A DNA stretch of 64,000 nt from Haloterrigena salifodinae (GTDB lineage: Archaea; Halobacteriota; Halobacteria; Halobacteriales; Natrialbaceae). Position 1 is the first letter of the stretch; every line of letters begins with the position of its first letter. This document shows, piece after piece, positions 44,393 through 54,241 of this stretch. The notes under the pieces are model-generated. The model did not search any database and was not told the origin of the DNA. It saw nothing but the letters and a program-made list of their open reading frames with translations. A program made the position numbers and the translations under genes. The stretch lies in contig NZ_RQWN01000006.1 in assembly GCF_003977755.1 (NCBI RefSeq), positions 124,001-188,000 on the forward strand, written 5' to 3'.

Positions 44393-45949
44393 TCAGGAGC
44401 GCTCGAGCGTCGCGTCGCTGTCGTCGGCGATTTCGACGGCGGCGGCCAGCGATCCGTGGTTGCCGGCGAGCGAAATTTCGTGCGTTTTCGGCCCGCTGGC
44501 CTCGAGGAACGGTCCCTCTGATTCCGACTGGGGCGCGCAGCCGCGAACGCGAGTCCGGCCGACGTTCGTCAGTGAGACGACGGGCGCGCCCTGGTCGTCC
44601 GGGACCCGCAGGCCGTCGATCGTCACGTCCTCGGTCTCCTCGAACTGCATCGCCGGGCCGCCGGGGGTTCGGATCCGAACGTCGGTGAACGAGATGTCGG
44701 CGATGGACTTGCAGAACAGGGCGTGGGTCTGCTCGTAGTCGTAGGCCATCGCGGGATCGAGGTCCGTCGCGTCGAGCGGTCGGGTGGCGTCGATCAGCAC
44801 GTCGTTGAACGAGATCCCCTCGAAGTACTGCTCCGGGAGGCCGGCGAAGAAGCCGGCGGTCTCGACCTGGCGGGCGGTGATGTTGGTAAAGGAGACGTTC
44901 CGCACCATCGGCGTCCCCTCGTCGACCGGTTCGGCATCGCTGTCAAGGGGCATGAAGTAGTAGCCGTTGATGGTGAACGGGCAGGCGATCCGCCGCATGA
45001 CGATGTTGTCGAACCGGAGGTCCTCGACGACGCCGCCGCGGTCGCGCGCGGTCTTGATCCGGACGCCGCGGTCCGTGTCGGTGAACGTGCAGTTGGTGAC
45101 CGTCACGTCGCGGACGTCGCCGGACATCTCGCTGCCGATGACGACGCCGCCGTGACCGGCCTCGACCGTACAGTTGGTGACGGTGATCTGGGACGCCGGT
45201 TCGCCGACCTCCCGGCCCTCGGCGTTCTTTCCGGACTTGATGCAGATCGCGTCGTCGCCCGCATTGATGTACGTGTCGCTGATCCGGACGTACCGCGAAG
45301 AGTCGATGTCGATCCCATCGCCGTTAGGCGCGTCGGCCGGGTTCGCGATGTTGACGTCGGTGATCGTAACGTTCTCAGAGTAGACGACGTGGGTGTTCCA
45401 GAACGGCGAGTTCTCGAGGGTTACGCCCGAAACGGAGACGTTCTCCGAGTCGTAGATCTGGAACAGCGGCGGCCGGTGGGTGAAGCTGCTGACGTCGTCC
45501 TGCTTCTCGTTTTTCTCCTCGAATTCGGCCAGTCGCTCCTGGAGCCCGTCGGGAATCTCCGACTCGGGAGCGTCGTAGAACTGCCACCAGTACTCGCCGC
45601 CGCCGTCGATCGTCCCGCGGCCGGTGATCGAGACGTTCTCGGCGTCGTCGACGAGCAGACACGGGTGGAAGCCGTACTGGTCCCACCCCTCCCAGCGGCT
45701 CTCGACCGTCGGGAACGCCACGTAGTCGCCGACGAACTGGAGCGTCGCCCCCGTGTCCAGATGCAGGGTCGTCTGGTCGCCGACCCGGAGCGGACCAGTC
45801 ACGTACGTTCCCGACGGGACGTACACCGTCCCGCCGGACTCGGCGCACTCGTCGAGCGCCGCCTGGATCGCCTCGGTGTCGGGCTCGTCCGAGCCGCCGC
45901 TCGCGCCGTACTCGCGGATGTCGAATCCGTCCGTGTCAGGTGCTGCCAT
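44393..45949 (-). CDS. GH28 polygalacturonase, apparently intracellular
   Basis: A 518-residue right-handed beta-helix hydrolase of family GH28. Catalytic motifs are complete: NGDGID with Asp211, GDDAICIKSG with Asp232 and Asp233, AGHGGVVIG with His266, and RIKT with Arg297. GH28 enzymes hydrolyse alpha-1,4 bonds of galacturonan; exo-acting or rhamnogalacturonan-type activity is possible. The N-terminus (MAAPDTDGFDIREYGASG) has no signal peptide, so it should work on imported oligomers. It is next to the GH4 alpha-galacturonidase gene on the same strand. Confidence 0.9.
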   Translation of the reverse strand: MAAPDTDGFDIREYGASGGSDEPDTEAIQAALDECAESGGTVYVPSGTYVTGPLRVGDQTTLHLDTGATLQFVGDYVAFPTVESRWEGWDQYGFHPCLLVDDAENVSITGRGTIDGGGEYWWQFYDAPESEIPDGLQERLAEFEEKNEKQDDVSSFTHRPPLFQIYDSENVSVSGVTLENSPFWNTHVVYSENVTITDVNIANPADAPNGDGIDIDSSRYVRISDTYINAGDDAICIKSGKNAEGREVGEPASQITVTNCTVEAGHGGVVIGSEMSGDVRDVTVTNCTFTDTDRGVRIKTARDRGGVVEDLRFDNIVMRRIACPFTINGYYFMPLDSDAEPVDEGTPMVRNVSFTNITARQVETAGFFAGLPEQYFEGISFNDVLIDATRPLDATDLDPAMAYDYEQTHALFCKSIADISFTDVRIRTPGGPAMQFEETEDVTIDGLRVPDDQGAPVVSLTNVGRTRVRGCAPQSESEGPFLEASGPKTHEISLAGNHGSLAAAVEIADDSDATLERS

Positions 45950-46200
45950 CGTCTGGATATTTCGGAGTGAGGAAATAAACGTTGCGTCGTCGGCGGTTCG
46001 CCGTCGGCCGGCGATTCCGCTCCTCGGTAGCGACGACGGACCAGCGGACGAGATGGCGGCCGCCCGCTGAAACTATAGCAACACAGGTGCGATAGTGATA
46101 CTAGCGAGGCGGTGTTGACCTCGAGCGTGGAGTCGTCACCGGCCTCCGCCTGGCTGGCGTGATGAGGCCGTTCCCGTTGTGGCTGCAGTCGAAGATGCAC

Positions 46201-47631
46201 TCAGCGCGACGTCGCGAGGACGTCGGCGTCCTCGAGGTCCCACGCCTCGAGGTAGTCGCGTTCGCGGTCGACGAGTTCGGCGAAGAGGTCCGCGGCGGCA
46301 TCGCGTTCGATTGAGACGAGCGGATCGTTGAGGAACGCCCGGAACGCCCGATCGAGGTCGCCCTCGAATCCGGCTTCGACGAGGGTCTCCTGATTGTTCA
46401 CGTGGGTCATCACCATCGATCGAATCTCGCGGGGGAGCGAGCCGGCGACCAGCGGCGAGACGTCGTCGCCGGTGAGCAACGCGTTCGTTTCGACGACGGC
46501 GCCCTCGGGCAGCCCCGCGACCTGACCCTCATTGGGATAGTTCAGGTGGGTCTCGATGGGCTCGAGTCCCAGCAGGGCGCGGAAGATGTCGACGGCCTCC
46601 TCGCCGGATTCGTAGAACTCGAACGCCTCGTCACCGGAGAGGTACCGCTCGGTCTGTGTCGGCCCGTCGTCGTCGGGGAGACGAGCCGAACTCGGCGTGA
46701 ACCGGATCCCCCACCGATGGAGGTCCCCGGGGTCGTCAAGCTGGAGGTACCACGGGACGAACTCGACGAGGTGGCGGTCACCGGCCGCGCCGAGCAGTCC
46801 GAACCGGTCGTAGAGGTCGAAAGCGACGTTATAGTTGTTGACCCAGTAGGACGCGTCGGACATCGAACCCGGATCGAAGTCCTTCAGCGGTTTGTGCTCC
46901 TCGAGTTCGGCTTCGAGGTAGCTGAACAGGTCGGTATCGCGCCATCGGGCCTCGTCGATCCACGTGAAGTGGTTGATCCCCTTGACGGTGACGTGGATCT
47001 CCTCGCGGACGACGTCCTCGGCGTCGTCGACGTACCGTTCGGCGATGTCGGCGAACTGCTCCTGGAACTTGAACACCTCGTGGCAGAGCCCGATCGCGTT
47101 GATGTCGGAATACTCCTCATAGAGCGTCCGCGTGCAGACGGTCATCGGGTTCGTGTAGTTGACGACCCAGGCGTCGGGGCACTGCTCGCGAACCGTCGCC
47201 GCGATCTCGCGGTACTGCGGGATCGCCCGCATCGAGCGGAGGATCCCGCCGGGACCGACGGTGTCGGCGACCGGCTGGTGGATGCCGTATTCCTTGGGAA
47301 TGTCGATGTCGTGGACGAATGTCTCCGCGGGTGGGTCCTGGATCGAACAGACGACGAAATCGGCGTCCGCGAGCGCGTCGTCCAGCTCGCGGTAGGCCTC
47401 GAACGTCCAGTCGCCGTCGGCGTCTTCGCGCTCGACGACCCGGTTGCCGAGTTCGGCGTTCTTCGTCGCGGCCGCGTGGTCGACGTCGTACAGCGCCACC
47501 GATCCGGCGACGTCCCCGCACTGCGCGAGGTCGTTGATGAGGGTGTGGGCCCACCCTTGGCTGCCGCCCCCGACGTATCCGATCTTCACGCGAGGGGGCT
47601 CTTCGATCGAACGACTACCGAGTTGATGCAT
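46201..47631 (-). CDS. GH4 glycosidase with CHEV motif, probable alpha-galacturonidase
   Basis: A 476-residue NAD+- and divalent-metal-dependent family 4 glycosidase. The cofactor motif GYVGGGSQGW is at 18-27, NYTNPM near 158-163, and the diagnostic metal-site motif is CHEV (Cys183-Val186). CHEV was described for the alpha-galacturonidase branch of GH4, as in Bacillus LplD. It would split galacturonate from short saturated oligogalacturonides in the cytoplasm, after GH28. The ATG at 47631 is right for the family; the longer frame upstream is not. Specificity rests on the motif and the locus. Confidence 0.88.
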   Translation of the reverse strand: MHQLGSRSIEEPPRVKIGYVGGGSQGWAHTLINDLAQCGDVAGSVALYDVDHAAATKNAELGNRVVEREDADGDWTFEAYRELDDALADADFVVCSIQDPPAETFVHDIDIPKEYGIHQPVADTVGPGGILRSMRAIPQYREIAATVREQCPDAWVVNYTNPMTVCTRTLYEEYSDINAIGLCHEVFKFQEQFADIAERYVDDAEDVVREEIHVTVKGINHFTWIDEARWRDTDLFSYLEAELEEHKPLKDFDPGSMSDASYWVNNYNVAFDLYDRFGLLGAAGDRHLVEFVPWYLQLDDPGDLHRWGIRFTPSSARLPDDDGPTQTERYLSGDEAFEFYESGEEAVDIFRALLGLEPIETHLNYPNEGQVAGLPEGAVVETNALLTGDDVSPLVAGSLPREIRSMVMTHVNNQETLVEAGFEGDLDRAFRAFLNDPLVSIERDAAADLFAELVDRERDYLEAWDLEDADVLATSR

Positions 47632-47716
47632 ACGTCTCTCGCACGGATGGTACGTGGCAAAAGTATTGGCATTCAGTGACAATTCTGCCGGCTCTCGAAT
47701 CTCTTGGACCCCCGTC

Positions 47717-47899
47717 CTACACGCCGCCCTCGGGCGATCGTCGATCGCCGACCGGCGTCGGAAGCTCCGCGCGGTCGTCGCCGCGTAACGCCGCCGCCAG
47801 GTGAAACAGCGCCAGCGGGATCGGATCCTCAAGGACGATCCGGCCCTCGACGTCGACGAACAGCCCGTTGACCATCGCGGGGAACCGCTGGGCGAACAC
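47717..47899 (-). other. Unidentified coding-like fragment (C-terminal end)
   Basis: The minus strand reads MVNGLFVDVEGRIVLEDPIP and continues LALFHLAAALRGDDRAELPT to a TAG stop. Third-codon GC bias and the sensible amphipathic pattern suggest real protein ancestry. It abuts, and may overlap by a few bases, the broken pectate lyase on the other strand, so it is probably a truncated 3' end produced by the same rearrangement. Family not recognised. Confidence 0.35.
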
Positions 47900-48477
47900 G
47901 GTCGCTCACCACCCCCAGCTCAAGAGCGGCATGAGTTCGGTCGTCACGAACAACGTGAGGTACAACTTCGGGCGCGCACTCAATCTCGGCGGCGTCGACG
48001 ACGAGACGACCGCGAGCATCGTCGGCAACCACTACCGCGCGGGGCCGCGGACGCCGACGGACGACGCCGTCGTCGGGACGACCTACACCGACGCGAAGGG
48101 GCCGATAACCGCCTACATCGCGTGCAACGAGACCGATCCGTCGTCGATGCCCGTGACCGGAACCGGGAGCGGTATCACGATGGCCTCCCAGCGCCCTCTG
48201 GCCCGACGAGCTGAAAACGGTCCGCGGAGGGCAGGCCTACGACGCCGTGCTTTCGGGCGTCGGCGCCCGCCCCGCCGATCGCACCGCCCACGACGAACGG
48301 ATCCTCGAGCACGTCTGCGAGGGCACGGGCGCCATCATCGACAGCCAGAAGGACGTCGCCGGCTACCCCGACTTCGAGGAGACGACACACACGCTCGACG
48401 TTCCCGACAACGGATTGGACGAGTGGCTCGCACAGTGGGCGCGGGTCGTCGAAGATCCTGCCGCGAGTCCTCCCTGA
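47868..48477 (+). pseudogene. Broken pectate lyase (C-terminal part, frameshifted)
   Basis: The sequence starts abruptly at TIAGNRWANTVAHHPQLK, which corresponds to the middle of the lyases at 20227, 22317 and 50097 (AGNVWA...RxPRLK). It continues through VVTNNVRYNF and TTASIVGNHY. Near 48180-48190 the frame changes by one base, and the next frame resumes with SALWPDELKTV, GVGARPADRTAHDERILE and GYPDFEETTHTLDVP to a TGA stop. The N-terminal half and signal are absent. The RxPR motif with the catalytic arginine has become HHPQ. It is therefore inactive on three grounds. Confidence 0.8.
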
Positions 48478-49140
48478 CCGCGCGATTTCTGGCGTTCCGC
48501 TCTCGTCCCCGTTGCGACTGATATCGGAAGACGATACATCCGAATCCTCGTTCTGATCCCGAGACGCCGGCGATCTTGATTCGGGCCGCTCAATAGCCAC
48601 GCGGCCGCAGCCGCGGCGACGCACAGCGAGCACTCTCGGATCAACCGCACGCGTTCGGATGGTTCGTTCGGCGAGACGAGCAGGCACTGAGACCCGTCGC
48701 GGAACCGTTGGGGACAGCATACGGTTCCCGCTCGCCGAATTTTACAACAGTACCTTTGTAATAAAGAGAGCACTATGTGTGACGATAGTACACATGTAAA
48801 GGAAGATGCGTTTCGATTATCCACCAGTATTGTTTGATGCCTATATCGTGTCTACAGACACAGACAATCCCGTATCCGAGGTTTTATCCAGTGTTCGCGT
48901 GTGGGAAATACTGGATCAGGTCTCAGTGAGCCGATCGTGACAACCGATCGGACGTTTCCCGATGGTCTGCGACTGAACACCTACCGATAGCAAGTGACAC
49001 ACCCATACAAGACGGAGGAAATCGACGACCGGTGGGGCGAAGCAGACGGTTTTCCCGCGCAATGTTCGCTGAATTCAGCGGGAGATCGGGTTCGCCTCTG
49101 GGGAACAGACTTATATAGCTAAAACCCGCTATGTCTTGAT
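48478..49140. other. Intergenic region before the IclR regulator gene
   Basis: About 660 bases in which I see no gene. The right-hand part (about 48730-48850) is AT-rich. The last 35 bases contain ACTTATATAGC (49108-49118), a TATA box about 26 nt before the regulator's ATG, flanked by a partial inverted repeat (ATAGC...GCTAT) that could serve autoregulation. Confidence 0.5.
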
Positions 49141-49914
49141 ATGGCAAACACCCCCCAGGAACGAACCGAATCCCGGATCAAATCAGTCGAGATTGCCTTT
49201 ACCGTTCTCGATACCGTGCGGAAAAACGACCGACCCAGCATAACCGAACTCGCTAACGAGCTCGGCCATTCGAAGAGCACGATTCACAATCACCTCCGGA
49301 CCCTCGAGAGCGAAGAGATCATCGTCCGTGAGGACGACGGCTACCGGCTGAGTCTCCAGGTGCTGGACATGGCCAACGACGTCCGAAATCAGGTCGCCAA
49401 CTACGACGTGATCGTCGACGCGGTCGACGAACTGGCGAACGAAACAGGGGAGATTGCACAGTTCGGAATCGAGGAACACGGGCAGGTGTCGTATCTCTAC
49501 AAGGCGATGGGGAACCAGGCTGTCGAAACGGCCTCGCGCGCCGGCGGGAAACAACCGATCTACTCAACCTCGCTCGGGAAGTCCATCCTCGCGTTTCTCC
49601 CCTCAGATAGACAAGAAGAAATCGTCAGCGAAACGGCTTTCGAGCGGAAGACGCCGAAAACGATCACGGATCAGGCCAGTCTCTACACGGAACTCGAGGA
49701 GATCGCCGAGCGGGGGTACGCGATCGACGACGAGGAGAACATCGAGGGACTCCGCTGTGTCGCCGCGCCCGTCCGAAACGGAACGTCGGTCGTCGGCGCC
49801 GTTAGCGTTAGCGGTCCGGCTAGTCGGATCACGGACGACTATCTCTACGGTGAACTCGCCGAGAGCGTCCAGCGCGCGGCCAACGTCATCGAACTCAACA
49901 CCAAATTCTCGTAA
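49141..49914 (+). CDS. IclR-family transcription regulator
   Basis: A 257-residue regulator. The N-terminal winged helix-turn-helix covers residues about 10-75, with the recognition segment TELANELGHSKSTIHNHLRTL, and the effector-binding IclR domain covers 85-255 (SLGKSILAFLP, EEIAERGYAIDDEENIEGLRCVAAPV, GAVSVSGPASR). IclR proteins bind sugar acids or aromatic metabolites to switch operons; in haloarchaea they control sugar pathways. It is the only clear DNA-binding regulator in the window, so it may control the uronate and pectin genes. That is inference. Confidence 0.9.
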   Translation: MANTPQERTESRIKSVEIAFTVLDTVRKNDRPSITELANELGHSKSTIHNHLRTLESEEIIVREDDGYRLSLQVLDMANDVRNQVANYDVIVDAVDELANETGEIAQFGIEEHGQVSYLYKAMGNQAVETASRAGGKQPIYSTSLGKSILAFLPSDRQEEIVSETAFERKTPKTITDQASLYTELEEIAERGYAIDDEENIEGLRCVAAPVRNGTSVVGAVSVSGPASRITDDYLYGELAESVQRAANVIELNTKFS

Positions 49915-50096
49915 CCCGCCACGGGGGTGTCAACTCACGTCCTTGCGTTCGCGAGAGATGAGAAGCCACATCTATCATACAGGCTAAATCCATACGTTCA
50001 TTTTCGATAATAGTTGCCGATAGACCTTAGGGAGTGTACGTTCAGCGAAGAAAGATATATCACTGGAGATATTGTCACCTTGATTGGTGTAATACC

Positions 50097-52202
50097 ATGA
50101 CACACAAGCGACGATCCTTCCTGCGAGCGATCGGTGCAGGGGGTCTTGGACTGACGGCAGCAGCGTTTACCAGCGGCACGGCCGCGGCAGCGACCAGCGT
50201 TACGATTCGCGGCGGTGGTGCGGACATCTGGAGTACGGCGGACGCGTTCCACTACTACTACGATACCGTTAGCGGAGACGTCGACGTACAGGTACGAAAC
50301 ACCGCGCTCGAGAACAGTGACCCCAATGCGAAGACCGGCATCATGATCCGGGAGTCGCTGGATCCCGCGGCGAAGAACGTGATGCTCCGGCGGACGCCCG
50401 ACGGCGAGGCGTCGCTCCAGTGGCGGCCGGAAGCGGGCGTCGATACGCTCAGCACGACGTCGGGCGGCGAAAACGAGAGCGAGGTCGAGGGCGGAAGCCT
50501 CGAGGCCGAGTGGCTGCGCCTGCGGCGGAGCGGCGACGTCTTCGAGGCGTACGGCTCGAACGACGGGGAGAACTGGACGCTGATCGCCGACGTCGACGCG
50601 GAACACGTCGAGTTGAGCGACGACGCGTACGTTGGCCTCCCCGTGACGAGCCACAACGTCGGCACGCTCTGTACGGCCGAACTGCGCGATCTGACGGGAC
50701 TCGAACCGACCGCTAACCGCGATATCGGCGACGTCGACGTCGCCGGAAGCGTCGACGTCGAAGAAGGCGTTCCGTTCGTCTCGACCGGCGACGTGACCGA
50801 CGTGACGGCCACGGGGGCGACGGTACGCGGCGAACTGACCGATCTGGGCGGCGCCGAGTCGGCCGACGGCTACGTCGAGTATCGGAAGGTACCGACCGAG
50901 TCCTGGACGGCGACAGCCGCGCGAACGCTCGAGGAATCGGGGGCGTTCAGCGTCCGCCTCGACGGTCTCACGAGCAGGCGGTACTACCAGTACCGCGCGG
51001 TCGTCGAGACGAGCGACGGCGATCGGGCGACCGGGTCGACCAGAACGGTCGGGACGTCCGGTCGGTCGAACGGCCGGACGGTCCGGAACGGGCCGCGAAG
51101 CGCGTCGCACGTCGATCTCGCCGACGGGTTCGCGGATCCGGCGCCGTGGCTGGACGACGACACGCCCGTCATCGAGATCACCGAGCCGACGCGGCGCCAG
51201 CTGTCGGCCGCGGTCGGGGTCGACGGGCCGCGCCTGGTCGTCTTCGAGACCAGCGGCGTGATCGATCTCGCGGAGCAGCGCCTGACAGTGGTCAACGACG
51301 AACTCTACCTCGCGGGACAGACGGCCCCCTCGCCGGGCATCACGCTCACGCACGGCGATCTCTGGATCGACGCGGACGATTGCGTCGTCCAGCACCTGCG
51401 GGTCCGGCCGGGTGACGCCAACCTGAACGAGGAGAGCGACTGGGAGCCCGACGGGATCAGAACGGGGGACCGAACCGAGAACAACGTCATCGACCACTGC
51501 ACGACGACGTGGGCGGTCGACGAGAACCTCTCGGTCGGCTACGACACCGAGAACACGACGGTCTCGAACTGCCTGATCGCCGAGCCGCTGCAGGACGCGA
51601 CCCACCACAAGGGGGACCACGGCTACGGCTCGCTGATCGGTAACAACGCGGAGAACGTCGCGCTCGCGGGCAACGTCTGGGCGCACAACTACGATCGGAA
51701 TCCGCGCCTCAAGGAGGGGACCCGAACCGTCGTCGCGAACAACGTCATGTACCACTACCGGGACGGCGCGTGGATGGATCCCGACACGAAAGCGAGCATC
51801 GAAGGTAACGTCTTCCGGCGGCCGGTCAGCGACCAACCCAACGTCTTCGGCGACGGCGACGCGTACGTCGCCGACAACGTCCTCGAGGGCAGCGACAACC
51901 CGATGGTCGGCGACGGGATCACGCGACTCGACTCGCGGCCGCTCTGGACCGAGGACCTCGAGGTCCTCGATTCGGAAGACGTCGGCGCACACAATCTCGA
52001 GAACGTCGGCGCGCGGCCGGCCGATCGCACCGCCCACGACGAGCGCGTTCTCGAGCAACTCCGTTCCGGCGACGGCTCGTACATCGATAGTCAGGAGGAG
52101 GTCGGCGGTTACCCCGATCTCGAGGTCAATCGGCAGCGGCTGGACGTTCCACAGAACGGGACGCATGCCTGGCTGCGCGCAAAAGCACGCGACGTCGAAT
52201 AG
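50097..52202 (+). CDS. Secreted multidomain pectate lyase (ConA-like domain, Fn3-like domain, PL1-like domain)
   Basis: A 701-residue protein with the Tat signal KRRSFLRAIGAGGLGL and cleavage near TAAAAT. Residues about 35-200 resemble a concanavalin A-like DUF1349-type domain (ADIWSTADAFHYYYDTVSGD, TGIMIRESLDP, WLRLRRSGDVFEAYGSNDG). About 225-315 look like a fibronectin III module (VTATGATVRGELTDLG, YYQYRAVVETSDG). The lyase beta-helix follows, with GQTAPSPGITL, VIDHCTTTWAVDENLSVGY and RNPRLKEG. The ending NVGARPADRTAHDERVLEQ is shared with the other lyases. A TATATC-type box lies near 50055-50061. It depolymerises pectate outside the cell, and the N-terminal domains may bind polysaccharide. 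Confidence 0.88.
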   Translation: MTHKRRSFLRAIGAGGLGLTAAAFTSGTAAAATSVTIRGGGADIWSTADAFHYYYDTVSGDVDVQVRNTALENSDPNAKTGIMIRESLDPAAKNVMLRRTPDGEASLQWRPEAGVDTLSTTSGGENESEVEGGSLEAEWLRLRRSGDVFEAYGSNDGENWTLIADVDAEHVELSDDAYVGLPVTSHNVGTLCTAELRDLTGLEPTANRDIGDVDVAGSVDVEEGVPFVSTGDVTDVTATGATVRGELTDLGGAESADGYVEYRKVPTESWTATAARTLEESGAFSVRLDGLTSRRYYQYRAVVETSDGDRATGSTRTVGTSGRSNGRTVRNGPRSASHVDLADGFADPAPWLDDDTPVIEITEPTRRQLSAAVGVDGPRLVVFETSGVIDLAEQRLTVVNDELYLAGQTAPSPGITLTHGDLWIDADDCVVQHLRVRPGDANLNEESDWEPDGIRTGDRTENNVIDHCTTTWAVDENLSVGYDTENTTVSNCLIAEPLQDATHHKGDHGYGSLIGNNAENVALAGNVWAHNYDRNPRLKEGTRTVVANNVMYHYRDGAWMDPDTKASIEGNVFRRPVSDQPNVFGDGDAYVADNVLEGSDNPMVGDGITRLDSRPLWTEDLEVLDSEDVGAHNLENVGARPADRTAHDERVLEQLRSGDGSYIDSQEEVGGYPDLEVNRQRLDVPQNGTHAWLRAKARDVE

Positions 52203-52408
52203 TCGACTCCCAATTACACGGGCGAGGAGTCGCAACGCGATTGGAGTCGGGTGCGGCCCGACCGATCTGCGCGCGAGGAATCGTTCGGCTGCGGACGATC
52301 GGTCTTTTTTCGGTGACTCGAGATCCGTCATCGAATCGGGCCGGGACAAGAAACGGGAAAGAACACATCATTTATCCCTTCGTGACCTATGGCTTCAGTT
52401 ACCACACA

Positions 52409-52774
52409 ATGACGGACCAACCCCGATACGAACCGCGGATCGACGACGGGACGCTCTACCTGGAGCGAGACGACCACAGCCTCGAGATCGGATCCATGGA
52501 CCACATCGTCGAGTTGGCCGGCGGGGAGACGTACACCATCGAGTACACCGACGAACAGAGCGCGGCCGCGTGGCTCGATACGGACGACGAGAACGCGATC
52601 ACGTTCGAGGTCCGCGAGGTCGTCGGGAGACTTCCCCACACCCCGGATCTAGTGACGAACCTCGAGAACGCGCCGCTTGAGGAGACGACCGACGACGGCT
52701 ATCCGAAGCGGACGTCGCTGTTCGTCGACCTCTTCACCGAGATTCTGGACTCGAAGGGGAACCTCGAGGCGTAG
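52409..52774 (+). CDS. Conserved-looking acidic protein, function unknown
   Basis: A 121-residue, very acidic soluble protein (MTDQPRYEPRIDDGTLYLER...). Its codon use fits the host. The ATG at 52409 is preceded by an AT-rich CATCATTTATCCC box about 36 nt upstream. It has alternating beta-strand and turn patterns and no membrane segment or cysteine. I do not recognise the family. The reading frame could be extended upstream to 52241, but that part lacks coding character. Confidence 0.65.
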   Translation: MTDQPRYEPRIDDGTLYLERDDHSLEIGSMDHIVELAGGETYTIEYTDEQSAAAWLDTDDENAITFEVREVVGRLPHTPDLVTNLENAPLEETTDDGYPKRTSLFVDLFTEILDSKGNLEA

Positions 52775-53000
52775 TCAACGCTGAACGACGGGATCGTCGT
52801 CGACAGACTGAGCGGTTCGCCCACCTTTACTTCGGCAATGCGGACGGAAACAGCTATGATAACGAAGAACAGTTCAGTCGAGCCTTCGGCGGCTACGGCT
52901 CTGACTACCGCTTGGCGAGCCGCGGGTTTACGTGGCGAGACACGAAGTTCGACGAAGCGATTAAACGGTTCTTCGAAATTTATAGTAAACGTTGTTCTCG
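52775..53000 (+). other. Unidentified coding-like fragment
   Basis: One frame reads HLYFGNADGNSYDNEEQFSR, then AFGGYGSDYRLASRGFTWRD and TKFDEAIKRFFEIYSK, before losing coding character. The composition is protein-like and has no stop inside, but no proper start follows a promoter. It could be a fragment of a transferred gene. No family recognised. Confidence 0.3.
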
Positions 53001-54024
53001 ACGAGCTAATCTATCGATTCTCGGTATCTCGGGCCGAATGACTGATATCATTCCGCCATCGACGATGGTCAGTAGCGGAAGTGGACGGGATACCGTGAGG
53101 CCTATCGCAATCGAACCGCTGAAAGCGTCGGTTTCGTCCCCAATAACAGTAAACTGCCTGGTGGGATCGGAGCGTACACCGATAGAAAGTGGTGCGGAAA
53201 CTTCTACGAGGGTCGTGGAACGACTGACACTATGCCGGCATCAAACCGACGCTACTGCGGAGAACGTTGTTCTTCTTAAGCGTGTTTCGAGTCCCAGATG
53301 TCCGGCAAATGGACTAATTCAGAACGGAACTAAAGTAGACAGGAATTTCGTCCGCAGCACGCGTGCACCACAAGTACGACGATGCGAGCAACTGCCACAT
53401 CGATATCTCGGGCTGCTCCCGGCTGTCTGAGTCCGGGCCGAGAGGGTGAGACACATCTCCTCCAACCCGCTTGGACATGGGCTCGACGCGTTCGCTTTCC
53501 AGTCATCACCTCAATCTACTGTGCGTCCTCGAGAGATTGTTTCGTCTCCGTTTACGTCGTCCACTCCAATCAGGCCGATACCAGTGGGCGGTTCTCGCTG
53601 AATTGTAGCGAGAATCCGATCCAGCCAAGTCCACGATCAGTTCTCCTACACGGGACGTTTACAGTAGTATGTCTGTAATTAGTTTCGGGAGGAAAATGCG
53701 AATAGAACCCAACCAATCCAATCCGAGTATGAACCGCGCCGCGATATGATATAGATCAACAATAATTTGACCGAAATATGGTCGAGGGACGACTGAAGCT
53801 GACGATTCCTGATGGCCGAACGCGAGATGTCGAAAAAGCCACTTCAAAGTGACAATGACAAACGACAAGGATCAATTCCGATAGTTTAGACACTAATCAC
53901 TACCCGTCCAGCGGAGAATTAGGAGGAAACACGGGATAAGCGGTCTCCAGCGTCGTATCACAAGCTGTAGAGCAACCGCCGTGTGAACTCAATCGGCGTC
54001 CATTTCGTTGATTGCGGCTGAAAC

Positions 54025-54043
54025 CGTTCCTCCCTGAGGAACG
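54025..54043. repeat. Hairpin CGTTCCTC-CCT-GAGGAACG
   Basis: A perfect inverted repeat with 8-base arms and a 3-base loop in the gene-free region before the DapA-family gene's 3' end. It could be an RNA hairpin or terminator-like element or a remnant terminal repeat. Confidence 0.4.
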
Positions 54044-54241
54044 AAATAGTGGTGATCGCGTGCCGTCGTACGGATCGAACCCGAACGTGCTAGCGAGTAG
54101 CAGCTACGAGACGTGAGCAGTTCTGCACAGCGACAAGAGTGGCTCGCCCTCGTCTCGTAACGAACTCACACTGGCTGCAAAACGGAGGCGCTTAGAAACA
54201 CTCTGCTATCGGCCCTGTTTGCTTCGGGTATCACTCTCGAG

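Larger units (their letters stand above)
52775..54241. other. Decayed, gene-poor region
   Basis: About 1.47 kb with lower GC and no intact gene. A coding-like fragment is seen on the plus strand at its left end (52775-53000). A strong hairpin is at 54025-54043. I looked for transposase motifs in both strands and could not recognise any, although the texture (short broken frames, mixed composition) is what old insertion-sequence remains look like. Confidence 0.5.
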
